In this document: one piece after another, positions 52,808 through 61,891 of the stretch
Layout: each line of letters starts with the position of its first letter
Position numbering within the stretch: the first letter of the stretch is position 1
Assembly: GCF_039962255.1 (NCBI RefSeq)
Contig: NZ_JAMPKY010000001.1
Span: 682,001 to 746,000, forward strand
Length of the DNA stretch: 64,000 bases
Reading direction: 5' to 3'
Origin: Leptolyngbya subtilissima AS-A7
Lineage (GTDB): Bacteria; Cyanobacteriota; Cyanobacteriia; Phormidesmidales; Phormidesmidaceae
Notes under the pieces: model-generated
Told to the model about the DNA's origin: nothing
Seen by the model: only the letters and a program-made list of their open reading frames with translations
Databases searched by the model: none
Translations under genes and position numbers: made by a program

Positions 52808-53317
52808 CTAGTCGTTGATTTCGGCTAGCTCGATTACCTGGTTGTCGTAGTCTTTGACCAGAAAGTTAAGGGGCTTTTCATTGCGAATTTTGTGCTGCAC
52901 GCCGCCTAGCTGCACGCGCATCAAAATGTACTCCAGACAGTTGTGGTCAAAGCAGACGTGACGCTGCTGATTACGGTGGCCTAGGCTAGCACCACCCACC
53001 ACGTGAAGCTGAGTATTTTTGCGCAGCTGATACCACAGCCCTTCGGGGCTGTTCATCACGTTCTGGCTAGCCAGGCTAGTGGCACCGCCCAAATACATGG
53101 GGTCAAGGCCAGCAGTGCCCAGGGTCTGCTCATAGTTGTAGTAGTAGTGCAGGGGCACCTCGGCGGCGGGCAGGTTGAGCATGCCTTCATAAAACCGACG
53201 GGCTACTTCCAGGTCAGACACCATCACCGTGTAAACCTTGGGGGCACCCTTCAGAAACATCCACATGGCCCCGGCGTAGGCCACTAGCAGCAAGACCATG
53301 ATCCCCTGGGTCGACAT
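52808..53317 (-). CDS. Membrane-anchored glyoxalase-fold protein
   Basis: From the ATG at 53317 the protein has about 169 residues. It starts with an N-terminal anchor (GIMVLLLVAYAGAMWMFL), followed by a domain that opens VYTVMVSDLEVARRFYEG, the typical start of the vicinal-oxygen-chelate/glyoxalase fold, and closes FLVKDYDNQVIELAE. This group includes glyoxalase I, dioxygenases and drug-binding proteins; no complete metal-site triad can be assigned by eye, so activity is uncertain. A longer start at 53395 is possible but would put a Leu-rich extension before the anchor. Confidence 0.75.
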   Translation of the reverse strand: MSTQGIMVLLLVAYAGAMWMFLKGAPKVYTVMVSDLEVARRFYEGMLNLPAAEVPLHYYYNYEQTLGTAGLDPMYLGGATSLASQNVMNSPEGLWYQLRKNTQLHVVGGASLGHRNQQRHVCFDHNCLEYILMRVQLGGVQHKIRNEKPLNFLVKDYDNQVIELAEIND

Positions 53318-53671
53318 GATGCTGTCGAGGGGCAGCCCCAGCAGGGAAGCCAGGCGGAGGTTTAGGGAGCAGTCAAGCAGCATAGGCCCACTCACAGGGT
53401 AACGACAAGGGCGGTTGTGGCACTCGCCCCAATACTAATGGCTCGTAACCAGTGTATCAATTCTGCCATCAACTCCCCAGTCGTGAGGTACTTGCTGAGG
53501 GGGTGGCGGTATCATGAGTCCAGGCTTGGAAAAATCTGTGAGTTTCACAAAAAATACGTCGCCAAAATCCCCATGGTAGGTATATTAAAGGCTGATTTAA
53601 CCCGCAGCCTGGGTCAGTAGCGATCGCAGATCTGGGGGTGGCTTTGGTCAACGTTCTCCACGGCTCAACCT
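53318..53671. other. Region between divergent glyoxalase-fold and sigma-like genes
   Basis: About 350 bp. Part is the possible longer start of the glyoxalase-fold gene. The remainder should hold two promoters. A GTCAGTAGCGATCGCAG stretch just upstream of 53640 includes a HIP1 octamer. No gene or hairpin stands out. Confidence 0.4.
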
Positions 53672-54448
53672 ATGTCTAGCCCAGCGCCTATTCCTAATTT
53701 TCCTGAGTGTGACCACAGGCTGGTGCAGTCGCTGCACCATTTGAGCGATCGCGAACTAGTGCAGCTATTCCAGCGCCACGGCGATGCGGGGCGTTACTTT
53801 ACAGCGATTTTTTGTCGCTATAGCCCGATGGTCTATAGCCTAATTCGCCATTCGGCGCGATCGCCCGTGCAGGCCGAATACCTGTTTGCCCTTACTTGGC
53901 GTCACATTCTCCTCGAGCTGAGCGGTGTCGAATGCCCTGAGGCAGTCGCAGGCGAAGGACCCGGAGCGTTTACCCTACAAAACTGGCTGATCAACATTAC
54001 CGCCCTGTGCATTAACCAGGCGGTGGTGCCTGAGGTCGAGACCATCCACTATTCCCTCGACCAGGCCACGCCGCCGCTGTGGTGCTATGTCGAGCAGGCC
54101 CTCGATTGCTTGCCTCCAGTAGAGCGACTGGTGGCAGTCATGGCCCTGACCTTTCGCTGGAGCGAGAACCGCATTGCTGCCTACCTCCAAGCCGAGGGTG
54201 AAGCCCTGACCGCAGCCGATGTGCGCCAGAAGCTGGGGCTAGCCTTTCAGCACCTAGAGTCGGCCCTGCCCGAGGATATTCGCCAGATTTATCTGGGCGA
54301 TGCGTCGCTGCGCCCTGAGCCTTTACCCGATGACCTCGACGGCCTGCTGACCGTTCCCGACCTGGAGGGAGTCAGTCTGGCAGATGCCAACCTAGTGGGC
54401 ACCACGGGGGATTTGGGCGGGGACTTTGGCAACGAATGGGCCAACTAA
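53672..54448 (+). CDS. Sigma-70-like (ECF-type) protein, divergent
   Basis: 258 residues. Residues ~20-95 look like region 2 of an ECF sigma factor: LSDRELVQLFQRHGDAGRYF, then YSPMVYSLIRHSARSPVQAE and FALTWRHILLEL. Residues ~145-215 resemble region 4: LPPVERLVAVMALTFRWSEN followed by a helix with DVRQKLGLAFQHL. The C-terminal 40 residues are acidic and not sigma-like. The two parts are in sigma order, but the -10 and -35 recognition helices are poorly conserved, so it may be a divergent regulator rather than an active sigma factor. The TPR gene start lies 40 bp after its stop. Confidence 0.65.
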   Translation: MSSPAPIPNFPECDHRLVQSLHHLSDRELVQLFQRHGDAGRYFTAIFCRYSPMVYSLIRHSARSPVQAEYLFALTWRHILLELSGVECPEAVAGEGPGAFTLQNWLINITALCINQAVVPEVETIHYSLDQATPPLWCYVEQALDCLPPVERLVAVMALTFRWSENRIAAYLQAEGEALTAADVRQKLGLAFQHLESALPEDIRQIYLGDASLRPEPLPDDLDGLLTVPDLEGVSLADANLVGTTGDLGGDFGNEWAN

Positions 54449-54488
54449 TTTTGACCGACAACGGGAGTCCTGGGGAGGGGCGATAGCA

Positions 54489-55514
54489 ATGAATCAAATC
54501 GGTAAGAAGCACACCGGCAAACTGGGCCTGGCGCTAGGTCTCATGCTTCTGGTTGGGCAGGCCGCCCCAGCTGCCAACTTAGAAGAACAGCTCGATCTGC
54601 GCCCCAACAGCGCGACTCAGGGAGAGTCGCGAGATGTGGCTGACGGCTGGATGCAGCTGGGCAACCAGCAGCTGGCCGAGGGCAATCTCACCCAAGCCGT
54701 GGATTCTTGGGCCGAGGCGGCCGAGATCTATCGTCTGTTGGGTGACGGTCAGTCGGCGGGGCGGGCCTACGGCTCGATGGGAGCGGCTTTTGCTACCCTA
54801 GACCGCTACCCCGAAGCCGAGCGAGCGTTTGTGCTACGCATCGGCACCGCCCGGGACAACGACGACCTGTTAGGGCAGGTCTACGGCCTCAACAACTTGG
54901 GCAATCTCTACATCAATCAGGGCCGACTGAACGAAGGGCAGGCTCACTTTCAAGAGGCCCTACAAATTGCCCGCACTACAGGTGATTCGCGGGCGATCGG
55001 CATTTCCCTCAGCAACCTGGGCCAGGTAGCAACCCAACGAGGCGATCTAGACGTGGCGGTACAGTTGCTCGAAGCCGCTACCAACTACCGCATTTTGGCC
55101 AGCGACTACCTGGGTGAGGCCCACTCGTCCAACAGCTTGGGCGATGTTTATGTGGCCCTGGGGCGCGATTCTAACGCCATCGGGGCATATCGGGTAGGGC
55201 TACGGGCTGGAGTTGATGCGGGCGATCGCAATCTGCAAATTCGCGCCCTCGATGGCCTAATTGGTATTTACCTAGAGCGGGACGACCTAGTTCAGGCCAA
55301 AGGCTACCTTGACCGGCGTGCCGCCCTTACCTTGGGAACTGTGCCGCCGGATCTACAGACCGCCCTCAGCTACCGATCGCTGGGCGACTATTACCTGCTA
55401 GTTGACGATCGGGCTCGGGCCGAGCAAGCCTTTACTTTGGGGCTACAAATCGCGCGCGATCTTCAGCAAAAGTCCCTAGAAGCCGAGTTCATCAACCGGC
55501 TGCTGGAGTTTTAG
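54489..55514 (+). CDS. Exported TPR protein
   Basis: The ATG at 54489 gives a signal peptide (LGLALGLMLLVGQAAPA, cleavage near AANL). The mature part is a run of TPR helix pairs from about residue 55 to the end: WMQLGNQQLAEGNLTQAVDS, YGSMGAAFATLDRYPEAERA, LNNLGNLYINQGRLNEGQAH, LSNLGQVATQRGDLDVAVQL and others, with lengths near 40 residues as in kinesin-light-chain-type TPRs. It is probably a periplasmic scaffold for protein-protein contacts. The frame is open upstream and overlaps the sigma-like gene, but the ATG is clearly better. It is likely cotranscribed with the sigma-like gene. Confidence 0.82.
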   Translation: MNQIGKKHTGKLGLALGLMLLVGQAAPAANLEEQLDLRPNSATQGESRDVADGWMQLGNQQLAEGNLTQAVDSWAEAAEIYRLLGDGQSAGRAYGSMGAAFATLDRYPEAERAFVLRIGTARDNDDLLGQVYGLNNLGNLYINQGRLNEGQAHFQEALQIARTTGDSRAIGISLSNLGQVATQRGDLDVAVQLLEAATNYRILASDYLGEAHSSNSLGDVYVALGRDSNAIGAYRVGLRAGVDAGDRNLQIRALDGLIGIYLERDDLVQAKGYLDRRAALTLGTVPPDLQTALSYRSLGDYYLLVDDRARAEQAFTLGLQIARDLQQKSLEAEFINRLLEF

Positions 55515-55538
55515 CCTGCTGATACATCAGTTACTCAG

Positions 55539-55572
55539 AAGGGCTTCCCCGGAATTCTAGGGAAGCCCTTTT
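55539..55572. terminator. Terminator between convergent TPR and cphA genes
   Basis: AAGGGCTTCCC (55539-55549) pairs perfectly with GGGAAGCCCTT (55560-55570) around a 10-base loop, followed by TT. The A and T ends make it suited to act on both strands. It lies 25 bp after the TPR gene and 28 bp after the 3' end of cphA. Confidence 0.8.
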
Positions 55573-55599
55573 GAGTTGGAGGGGATAGCCGCTCGTCGC

Positions 55600-58290
55600 C
55601 TAGGGATGCACCTGAGCATATTGGTCGAAGGGTGCAGTTTTTAGTTCAGCGGCACCCTCTAACCCTGGCTTCACCGGGGGCAATGGATTGCGGGCTTTGA
55701 TCAAGGCGATCGCCCGGGTCACGGTCTCGGGCAAAATCACCACTAGGCTGTCATCCTCAGCGCTGTCTAGAGCCGTGTTAATCGCCTCGGTTTCGTCGAG
55801 AATGGTACGGTAGCTGGCGTGGCCAACCCCCTCCTCGATGCCGTGGATAATCCACTTGGCGGCGTCACCACGGCCCCGGCCTCGGGTGTCGTCGTCCTCT
55901 TTAACCACGATGTCGTCAAACATCTGAGCCGCTAGCTTGCCGAGGGTGATGAAGTCATCGTCGCGGCGATCGCCGGGGCCACCCACCACGCCAATGCGCT
56001 TGCCCGGCCAGTTTTTCACAAAACCACCCAGGGCTTCGTAGCTAGCGGGGTTGTGGGCGTAGTCGACTAGGGCGTGGAACCGGCCTAGGTTAAACAAGTT
56101 CATGCGGCCTGGGGTTTGGTCAGTGGATGCCTCAAAGGTGTGCAGAGCCTGACGAATATAGCCAATGTCAACCCCCTGGGCGAAGGCGGCCAGACTGGCT
56201 GCCAGAGCGTTGGCAATCTGGAAGGGAGCTTTGCCGCCCATGGTTAGGGGCACCTTGTCGGCCTGCTCAATGCGCAACAGCCAGTCGCCCTTGAGAATGG
56301 AAAGATAACCCTGCTCGTAGACGGCGGCCAAGCCCCCCTGCTGAGAATGCTTGCGCACCAGCTCGTTGTGAGGATCCATCGAGAAGTAGGCTACCTGGCT
56401 CTTTACCTTTTGGGCCATGGCCGCCACCAAAGGATCGTCGGCGTTGAGCACCGCGTAGCCGCTGGGGCGCACGGTTTCAGCTACCACGCTCTTGAGGTGG
56501 GCCATGTCTTCGAGGGTTTCGATATCGCCTAGGCCCATGTGGTCGGCGGCGACGTTGAGCACTACGCCAATATCGCAGTCTTTGAAGGCCAGGCCCGATC
56601 GCAGAATGCCGCCCCGCGCTGTCTCCAGCACCGCCACCTCCACGGTCGGGTCCTGCAAGATTACCTGGGCGCTCTGGGGGCCGGTGGTGTCACCGGGCTC
56701 TACCATGTTGTCGCCGATGTAGATGCCGTCGGTGGTGGTGAAGCCCACCATCTGCCCAGTTTGCTTGAAAATGTGGGCGGTGAGGCGGGTAGTGGTGGTT
56801 TTGCCGTTAGTGCCGGTAATCGCCACCACCGGAATGCGGGCGGGCTGCCCCGGCGGGAACAGCATGGCCAGAATTGGCTCAGCCACGTTGCGGGCGATGC
56901 CGACGCTGGGGCATACGTGCATGCGTAGTCCGGGGGCGGCATTGACTTCCACAATTACGCCATCCACCTCGCGCAGGGGCTTGGAGATGTCGGTGGTAAC
57001 CACGTCGATGCCGGCAATATCGAGGCCGATGGTTTTGGCGATCCGCTGGGCCACCCAGATGTTGTCAGGGTGAATGTCGTCAGTGCGATCGATGGCGATA
57101 CCGCCGGTGCTGAGGTTGGCGGTGGCCCGCAAGTAGCACATTTCGCCCTCAGGCAGCACGGTGTCGAGGGTGTAGCCCTTGCGATCGAGCAGCTGCCAGG
57201 TGGTGCGATCGACCTCAATACGGGTCAACAGGTTGTCGTGACCTACCCCGCGTCGGGGGTCTTGGTTGGTAACGTCGATCAGCTGCTCGATGGTCGATTT
57301 GCCATCGCCGACCACGTGGGCGGGTACCCGCTCGGCCACCGCGATCACTCGGCCATTGATCACCAGCACCCGGTGGTCGCGACCCCGATAAAAGCGTTCA
57401 ACAATTACGCCTCGGGACACCTCTTTGGCCGCTTCGTAAGCTTCCTCGGCTACCTCAAAGGTATCGATGTCGATGGTAATGCCGCGCCCGTGGTTGCCGT
57501 CGAGGGGCTTGATCACGATGGGGTAGCCGCCCACATCCTCGATCGCATTCTCGAGTTCATCTAAATAGTTGATGACGGTGCCCCGGGGCACGGGTACCCC
57601 AGCGTTGCGCAAGATCTGCTTGGTGCCCTCTTTGTCAGAGGCCAGCTCTACTGCCAAAATGCTGGTTTTGCTGCTCAGGGTGGCCTGCACCCGCTGCTGG
57701 TAGCGGCCGTAGCCCAGCTGAATCATCGCTCGGGTAGAGAGCTGCATCCAGGGAATATCTTGAATTTCAGCGGCGCGCACAATGGCTTCGGTGCTGGGGC
57801 CAAGGGCGGCATCAAGGCGAAACTCGGTCAGGTCGGCTAGGTCTTGCTCCAGATCTTCCTTGGAGTAGTGACCGGTTTCGACCAGGCTGTTGCACAGGCG
57901 CACGGCAGCGCGGCCCGCGTAGCGTCCGGCCTGCTCGTTCTGATACTCAAACACCACCTGATATACCCCGGCCTCGGCTACGCTGCGGGTGCGGCCAAAG
58001 CCAACGGGCATGCCGGCCATGGTTTGCAGCTCAAGGGCAACATGCTCAACGATGTGGCCCATGTAGGTGCCCTGGCGCACTCGACTCAAGAAGCCACCCC
58101 GATGCCCCGGAGAACAAAAGTGCTCGATCAGGCTAGGGAGCGTTTCTACCAGCGCTTCGTAAAACCCAGGAATCTGGTCGGAGGGGCGGTCAGCGAGATC
58201 TTCTAAGTCCAGCCGCATCAGAATCAGGTTGGGATAGCGGATGCTCCAGTAGTTTGGCCCTCGTAGAGTCTGGGTTTTGAGAATTCGCAT
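55600..58290 (-). CDS. cphA: Cyanophycin synthetase
   Basis: Makes the Asp-Arg storage polymer cyanophycin without a ribosome. From the ATG at 58290 the protein begins MRILKTQTLRGPNYWSIRYP, the family's standard N-terminus, and has 896 residues, the usual size. The N-terminal domain is followed by an ATP-grasp domain (residues ~215-470, GYPIVIKPLDGNHGRGITID) that adds Asp, and a Mur-ligase-like domain from ~485 with the P loop AITGTNGKTTTTRL that adds Arg. The frame runs 37 codons further upstream, but these lack similarity. No cyanophycinase gene is adjacent. Confidence 0.96.
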   Translation of the reverse strand: MRILKTQTLRGPNYWSIRYPNLILMRLDLEDLADRPSDQIPGFYEALVETLPSLIEHFCSPGHRGGFLSRVRQGTYMGHIVEHVALELQTMAGMPVGFGRTRSVAEAGVYQVVFEYQNEQAGRYAGRAAVRLCNSLVETGHYSKEDLEQDLADLTEFRLDAALGPSTEAIVRAAEIQDIPWMQLSTRAMIQLGYGRYQQRVQATLSSKTSILAVELASDKEGTKQILRNAGVPVPRGTVINYLDELENAIEDVGGYPIVIKPLDGNHGRGITIDIDTFEVAEEAYEAAKEVSRGVIVERFYRGRDHRVLVINGRVIAVAERVPAHVVGDGKSTIEQLIDVTNQDPRRGVGHDNLLTRIEVDRTTWQLLDRKGYTLDTVLPEGEMCYLRATANLSTGGIAIDRTDDIHPDNIWVAQRIAKTIGLDIAGIDVVTTDISKPLREVDGVIVEVNAAPGLRMHVCPSVGIARNVAEPILAMLFPPGQPARIPVVAITGTNGKTTTTRLTAHIFKQTGQMVGFTTTDGIYIGDNMVEPGDTTGPQSAQVILQDPTVEVAVLETARGGILRSGLAFKDCDIGVVLNVAADHMGLGDIETLEDMAHLKSVVAETVRPSGYAVLNADDPLVAAMAQKVKSQVAYFSMDPHNELVRKHSQQGGLAAVYEQGYLSILKGDWLLRIEQADKVPLTMGGKAPFQIANALAASLAAFAQGVDIGYIRQALHTFEASTDQTPGRMNLFNLGRFHALVDYAHNPASYEALGGFVKNWPGKRIGVVGGPGDRRDDDFITLGKLAAQMFDDIVVKEDDDTRGRGRGDAAKWIIHGIEEGVGHASYRTILDETEAINTALDSAEDDSLVVILPETVTRAIALIKARNPLPPVKPGLEGAAELKTAPFDQYAQVHP

Positions 58291-58486
58291 GGGCTGTCGT
58301 AACTCACCAGTCATAGAACAGGGTTGGCCCGAGAGCAGCGCCGATCGGTAGAGATGATCGGGCAGGGGTGTAGTGCAGTATAACCTCAGGTCAGGACCCA
58401 AGACAGTATCCCCGAGGCACGATCTTGGCCCTAATCGGAGAAAGAATCTAGCCGGAATGCCCTCTGTGGCCGCTCTCTGGGGCTGA

Positions 58487-59242
58487 TTACTGAGTCAGGG
58501 CGCGAATGAATCCCTGGAGCTCGCTGAGAAAGCCGCCTCGTTTGCCCTTCGGAGCTGCTGCGCCGGACTCGCTGGAGCCGGCCGTAGCCTCGCCCATCAA
58601 AATGCGATCGATCGCCTCACCGGAGGGCTTTTCGGGCAATTCGGCTAGCAGCTCATAGCCATTGTTGGTCTCTTGCCACACCTGCCAGGGGTGGGGGTAG
58701 CAGCGCAGTAGCACAGCCTCCTCCATGGGCCGCAGATAGTAGACCGGCTCTAGAGTGCTGAGGAAGCGATCGCGCAGCTGCCGCCCAGCATAGCCAATGC
58801 CAATGGTGGCCACGTCTTCGAGCTTGGGGTTGAGCATGATCACAAAGGCATCGCCCGCCTGGGCACACATCTCTTCGACCTGGTTAACCTCGAGCGACGA
58901 GGGTTCCACAAACAGGTAGGCCTGATCGCCGGGCTCCATCTCGCTGTGGAGCTCACCGATGGCTCGCACGACAAAGTCGGGGTTGCCCCAGTCGCGGCGG
59001 GCCAGAGCCGCCGCCCCCGCATCGGGGAAGTAGATTTTGAAGACCAGGCCCAGCTCTTGCAGGGCGGGGTAAAACTGCTGGGCCACAGGCATACCCTTCA
59101 GCTCGGAGTAGACCAGCTCGACCACCATCCGAGGCACCCCCGCCTGGATGGCCGCCTGGGTGGCTCCCCGAGCCTGGGCGATCGCGTCCTCGAGACTGGC
59201 TGGAACGCCCGTAGTTGTTACAGAATCCATCGCACTATCCAT
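58487..59242 (-). CDS. DUF1995 protein
   Basis: 251 residues. SLEDAIAQARGATQAAIQAG and MVVELVYSELKGMPVAQQF at the start, IYFPDAGAAALARR, then DRFLSTLEPVYYLRPMEEA match the DUF1995 family, found in cyanobacteria and chloroplasts; plant members such as LPA3 assist photosystem II assembly. A similar role in thylakoid biogenesis is a reasonable inference. The C-terminal ~35 residues are flexible (Gly/Ser/Ala). It starts 8 bp after the cysteine desulfurase gene and is cotranscribed with it. MDSAMD gives two close start options. Confidence 0.85.
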   Translation of the reverse strand: MDSAMDSVTTTGVPASLEDAIAQARGATQAAIQAGVPRMVVELVYSELKGMPVAQQFYPALQELGLVFKIYFPDAGAAALARRDWGNPDFVVRAIGELHSEMEPGDQAYLFVEPSSLEVNQVEEMCAQAGDAFVIMLNPKLEDVATIGIGYAGRQLRDRFLSTLEPVYYLRPMEEAVLLRCYPHPWQVWQETNNGYELLAELPEKPSGEAIDRILMGEATAGSSESGAAAPKGKRGGFLSELQGFIRALTQ

Positions 59243-59250
59243 AGCAGGCT

Positions 59251-60417
59251 CTATACCGGAGATAAGGTCAAAGGAACGAGGGCACGTTGGAGCACTTGGC
59301 GCAGCACCATCGCCGTCCAGTCAACATCGGCGGCGGTGGTGTGCCGCCCCAGGGTAAGGCGAATGCCGCAGCGAGCCGCGCGATCGCTATAGCCCATAGC
59401 CAGCAGCACCGGGCTGGGGCTGATCTGACCGCTGTGGCAGGCCGAGCCAGCGCTAATGCCAATGCCCGCCAGATTCATCTCGCGCACCAGAGTGCGACCG
59501 CTGACGCGATCGCCATCGGCGGTGGCAATGCAAAAGCTAGCGTGGTGGGGCAGCCGGTGGCGGCGATCGCCTGTGGGCACCAGTTCAGCTACATCGGCTA
59601 GCTGCTCAAAGAGGCGATCGCGCAGCCCAATCAAACGCAGGGTCTCACTGGGCATTTCCGCCACCGCCAGGGCGGCCGCCACCCCAAACCCCGCTAACAC
59701 CGGCACCGCTTGGGTACCCGATCGCAGCCCAAACTCCTGGCCGCCACCGCCCAGCAGTGGCTCTAGCTCAACTTTGGGGCGCACATACAGCGCTCCAGCG
59801 CCCTGGGGGCCATAGATCTTGTGGCTAGAGAGCGACAGCAGGTCGACCGGCAGGGTTTGCACATCGATGGGCAGCCGCCCCGCCACCTGCACCGCATCGG
59901 TGTGAAACAGCGCTCCGTGGTCACGGGCTATCTGACCCAGCCCCTCAATGGGCTGGAGGGTGCCCACCTCGCTCTGGCCATAAATAATCGACACCAGCAC
60001 GGTGTTGTCACGTAGGGCCTGGCGCAGATCTGCCGGGCTCACCTGCCCGTGGGCATCTACCGGCAGCCGGGTCACCTGCCAGCCTAACTGCTCAAGGTGC
60101 TGAGCTGGCTGCTCAATGGCGGAATGCTCTACCGACGAAATAATTATGTGTTGGGGCACTCGGTAGCGCCGAGCCACCCCGAGCACCGCCAAGTTGTCGG
60201 CCTCGGTGCCTCCCGCTGTAAAGATCACCGAGTTGTCGTCAGCGTTGAGCAACGACGCCACCTGCAAGCGCGCCTGCTCTAGAACAGTGGCGGCTTGGCT
60301 GCCCCAATGGTGCAGGCTGGAGGGGTTGCCCCACTGCTCAGCCATGGCGGCCTGCATAGCGGCGATCGCCTCCTGACGAGGGGGCGTAGTAGCGCTGTAA
60401 TCTAGATAAATCTGCAT
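59251..60417 (-). CDS. Cysteine desulfurase (NifS/IscS-like)
   Basis: A PLP enzyme that takes sulfur from cysteine for Fe-S cluster or cofactor synthesis. It starts MQIYLDYSATTPPRQEAI. The PLP-binding Lys200 is in SLSSHKIYGPQG and the persulfide Cys327 in SAGSACHSG. FTAGGTEADNLAV and HTDAVQVAG are the expected cofactor contacts. The order and length (388 aa) fit class I NifS/IscS enzymes. The gene pairs with DUF1995 in a short operon. Whether it is the main IscS of the cell is not clear from context. Confidence 0.93.
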   Translation of the reverse strand: MQIYLDYSATTPPRQEAIAAMQAAMAEQWGNPSSLHHWGSQAATVLEQARLQVASLLNADDNSVIFTAGGTEADNLAVLGVARRYRVPQHIIISSVEHSAIEQPAQHLEQLGWQVTRLPVDAHGQVSPADLRQALRDNTVLVSIIYGQSEVGTLQPIEGLGQIARDHGALFHTDAVQVAGRLPIDVQTLPVDLLSLSSHKIYGPQGAGALYVRPKVELEPLLGGGGQEFGLRSGTQAVPVLAGFGVAAALAVAEMPSETLRLIGLRDRLFEQLADVAELVPTGDRRHRLPHHASFCIATADGDRVSGRTLVREMNLAGIGISAGSACHSGQISPSPVLLAMGYSDRAARCGIRLTLGRHTTAADVDWTAMVLRQVLQRALVPLTLSPV

Positions 60418-60543
60418 AGCGGGCTCGACAAGAGAACAGCGCCCCCCAGGGGCACAAAGTCCATCCTAGCAGGGACCGCTATCCCCAACGGGCAAACAAA
60501 ATTTCGTGAACTACGGCCCACTTTGCCCCAAAGCAGCACTGCC

Positions 60544-61452
60544 CTACGACCTGGCCGCTAGTGCTGCCACCGGTGGGGTGAATATTGGGGGGCTGGGTAC
60601 CTCGGCAGTGCTAAGCAAGCGATCGACTACGCCCATGTGCCAGCCTAACCGCCAGAGGCTGCTGTGCGATCGGAACCCAGTCCCTAAAACCCGCAACCCC
60701 CACAGCGGAATCAGCACTGCGCGTGGCGCCAGACCGTGCAGTTGCATGCCCTGATCGCGGTAGCGCAGGTAAAGGGTAGCTAGCCCATAGCCCCAGTTAT
60801 AGGCTTTGCGGTAGGTTGCCTGGCGGGCCTCCACAAACGACTGCTTAGTACCCGCGCCGTGACGGTAGTGCACCACCGCCTCGGGCACATAGGTCAGGGC
60901 GTGGCCTGTCATCTGCACACGAATGCAGTAGTCGGCATCTTCTAGGTGAGAAATCGCTTCATCGAACCCGCCCACCGATTCGTGAATGTCTTTGCGGACG
61001 GCCAACGCGCAGCCGCCAGCAAAGGGATAAAAGGGCGTTCTAAAGTTTTGCAGACCCTGGTTTTGTGGAGTGTTGACAGCGCCCGGATTGAGCATTTCGT
61101 TGTCAAGTCGGCAGGCTAGAAAACCGTAGCTAGCGAAAGCTTGTTCCAGCGCCTCAAGCCACCCTTGATCGACGACATCATCGGCGTCGCAGAAGGCCAG
61201 GTAGTTACTATTGGCCACCTTGGCCCCTGCGTTGCGGGCGTGAGAAGCGCCTTTTACCCCCGCCGCATCAATCACTTTTAGGCGTGGTAGGCGATCGCGG
61301 TATTCCTCAATCACGGCAAGGCTGCTGTCGGTGGAGCCGTTGTTGGCCACGATTACTTCGTAGGGAGAAACGGTTTGCTTCGCCAGAGCCTCCAGCTGCT
61401 GCCCAATAACCGCTGCCTCATTGAAGCAAGGAACAATAACGCTTATTTTCAT
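60544..61452 (-). CDS. GT2 glycosyltransferase (copy A of tandem pair)
   Basis: 302 residues. The GT-A domain starts ISVIVPCFNEAAVIGQQLEA and has NNGSTDSS, then the DxD motif in FCDADDVVDQGWL and an acceptor-side ED motif in HLEDADYCIRVQ. It is nearly collinear with copy B at 61892, differing mostly by scattered substitutions and a longer C-terminus (LSTAEVPSPPIFTPPVAALA). It probably adds sugars to a surface polysaccharide or glycolipid; the substrate is unknown. No membrane helix is obvious. It lies downstream of copy B on the same strand. Confidence 0.88.
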   Translation of the reverse strand: MKISVIVPCFNEAAVIGQQLEALAKQTVSPYEVIVANNGSTDSSLAVIEEYRDRLPRLKVIDAAGVKGASHARNAGAKVANSNYLAFCDADDVVDQGWLEALEQAFASYGFLACRLDNEMLNPGAVNTPQNQGLQNFRTPFYPFAGGCALAVRKDIHESVGGFDEAISHLEDADYCIRVQMTGHALTYVPEAVVHYRHGAGTKQSFVEARQATYRKAYNWGYGLATLYLRYRDQGMQLHGLAPRAVLIPLWGLRVLGTGFRSHSSLWRLGWHMGVVDRLLSTAEVPSPPIFTPPVAALAARS

Positions 61453-61891
61453 AGTTTTCGTTAGCCATAATTTAGGTAGGCAGGCGACTCGCGATCATAG
61501 TGCTCCACGTCCCTCGGTCATCCTTGTTTGGCCTTAGGCAGGCATAACACCGGGCCAATAAGTAACCGGCTTTAATTCGCAATCCTACTTTCGCGCCTCC
61601 GTGAACCCCATCTGCTAGAAGACAGAGATGCCCAACTAGCGGCTTTAGCGGCTGGTTAAAAAGTTAAATGAACAGCGATGGCCTAGAACGTCCAGAGTAA
61701 TGGACGTGGATATGGCGACCACTGTGCCCAAGACACGGCTAGCAAAAATTGGGGCGGTGCACTTGCCTATAGCGGTTGCACCAGGGGTTGGGCAAGACAT
61801 CCTAAATGAAAATTGCCAGGGCGATCGCCTCGGCAAGGCTCACGACGCGAAGCCAAGCGCCCAGGGCGATTAAAACAAACGTTGGGGCAGG
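61453..61891. other. Spacer between the tandem glycosyltransferase genes
   Basis: About 440 bp. A 57-codon plus-strand frame (61700-61873) starts MDVDMATTVPKTRLAKIGA; it shows no family motif and no clear ribosome-binding site and is not accepted as a gene. No insertion-sequence ends or perfect direct repeats were seen. Confidence 0.4.

Noticed and set aside
61700-61873. A 57-codon frame between the two GT2 genes
   Set aside because: Unremarkable composition, no motif, no clear start signal; the antisense frame is equally open.
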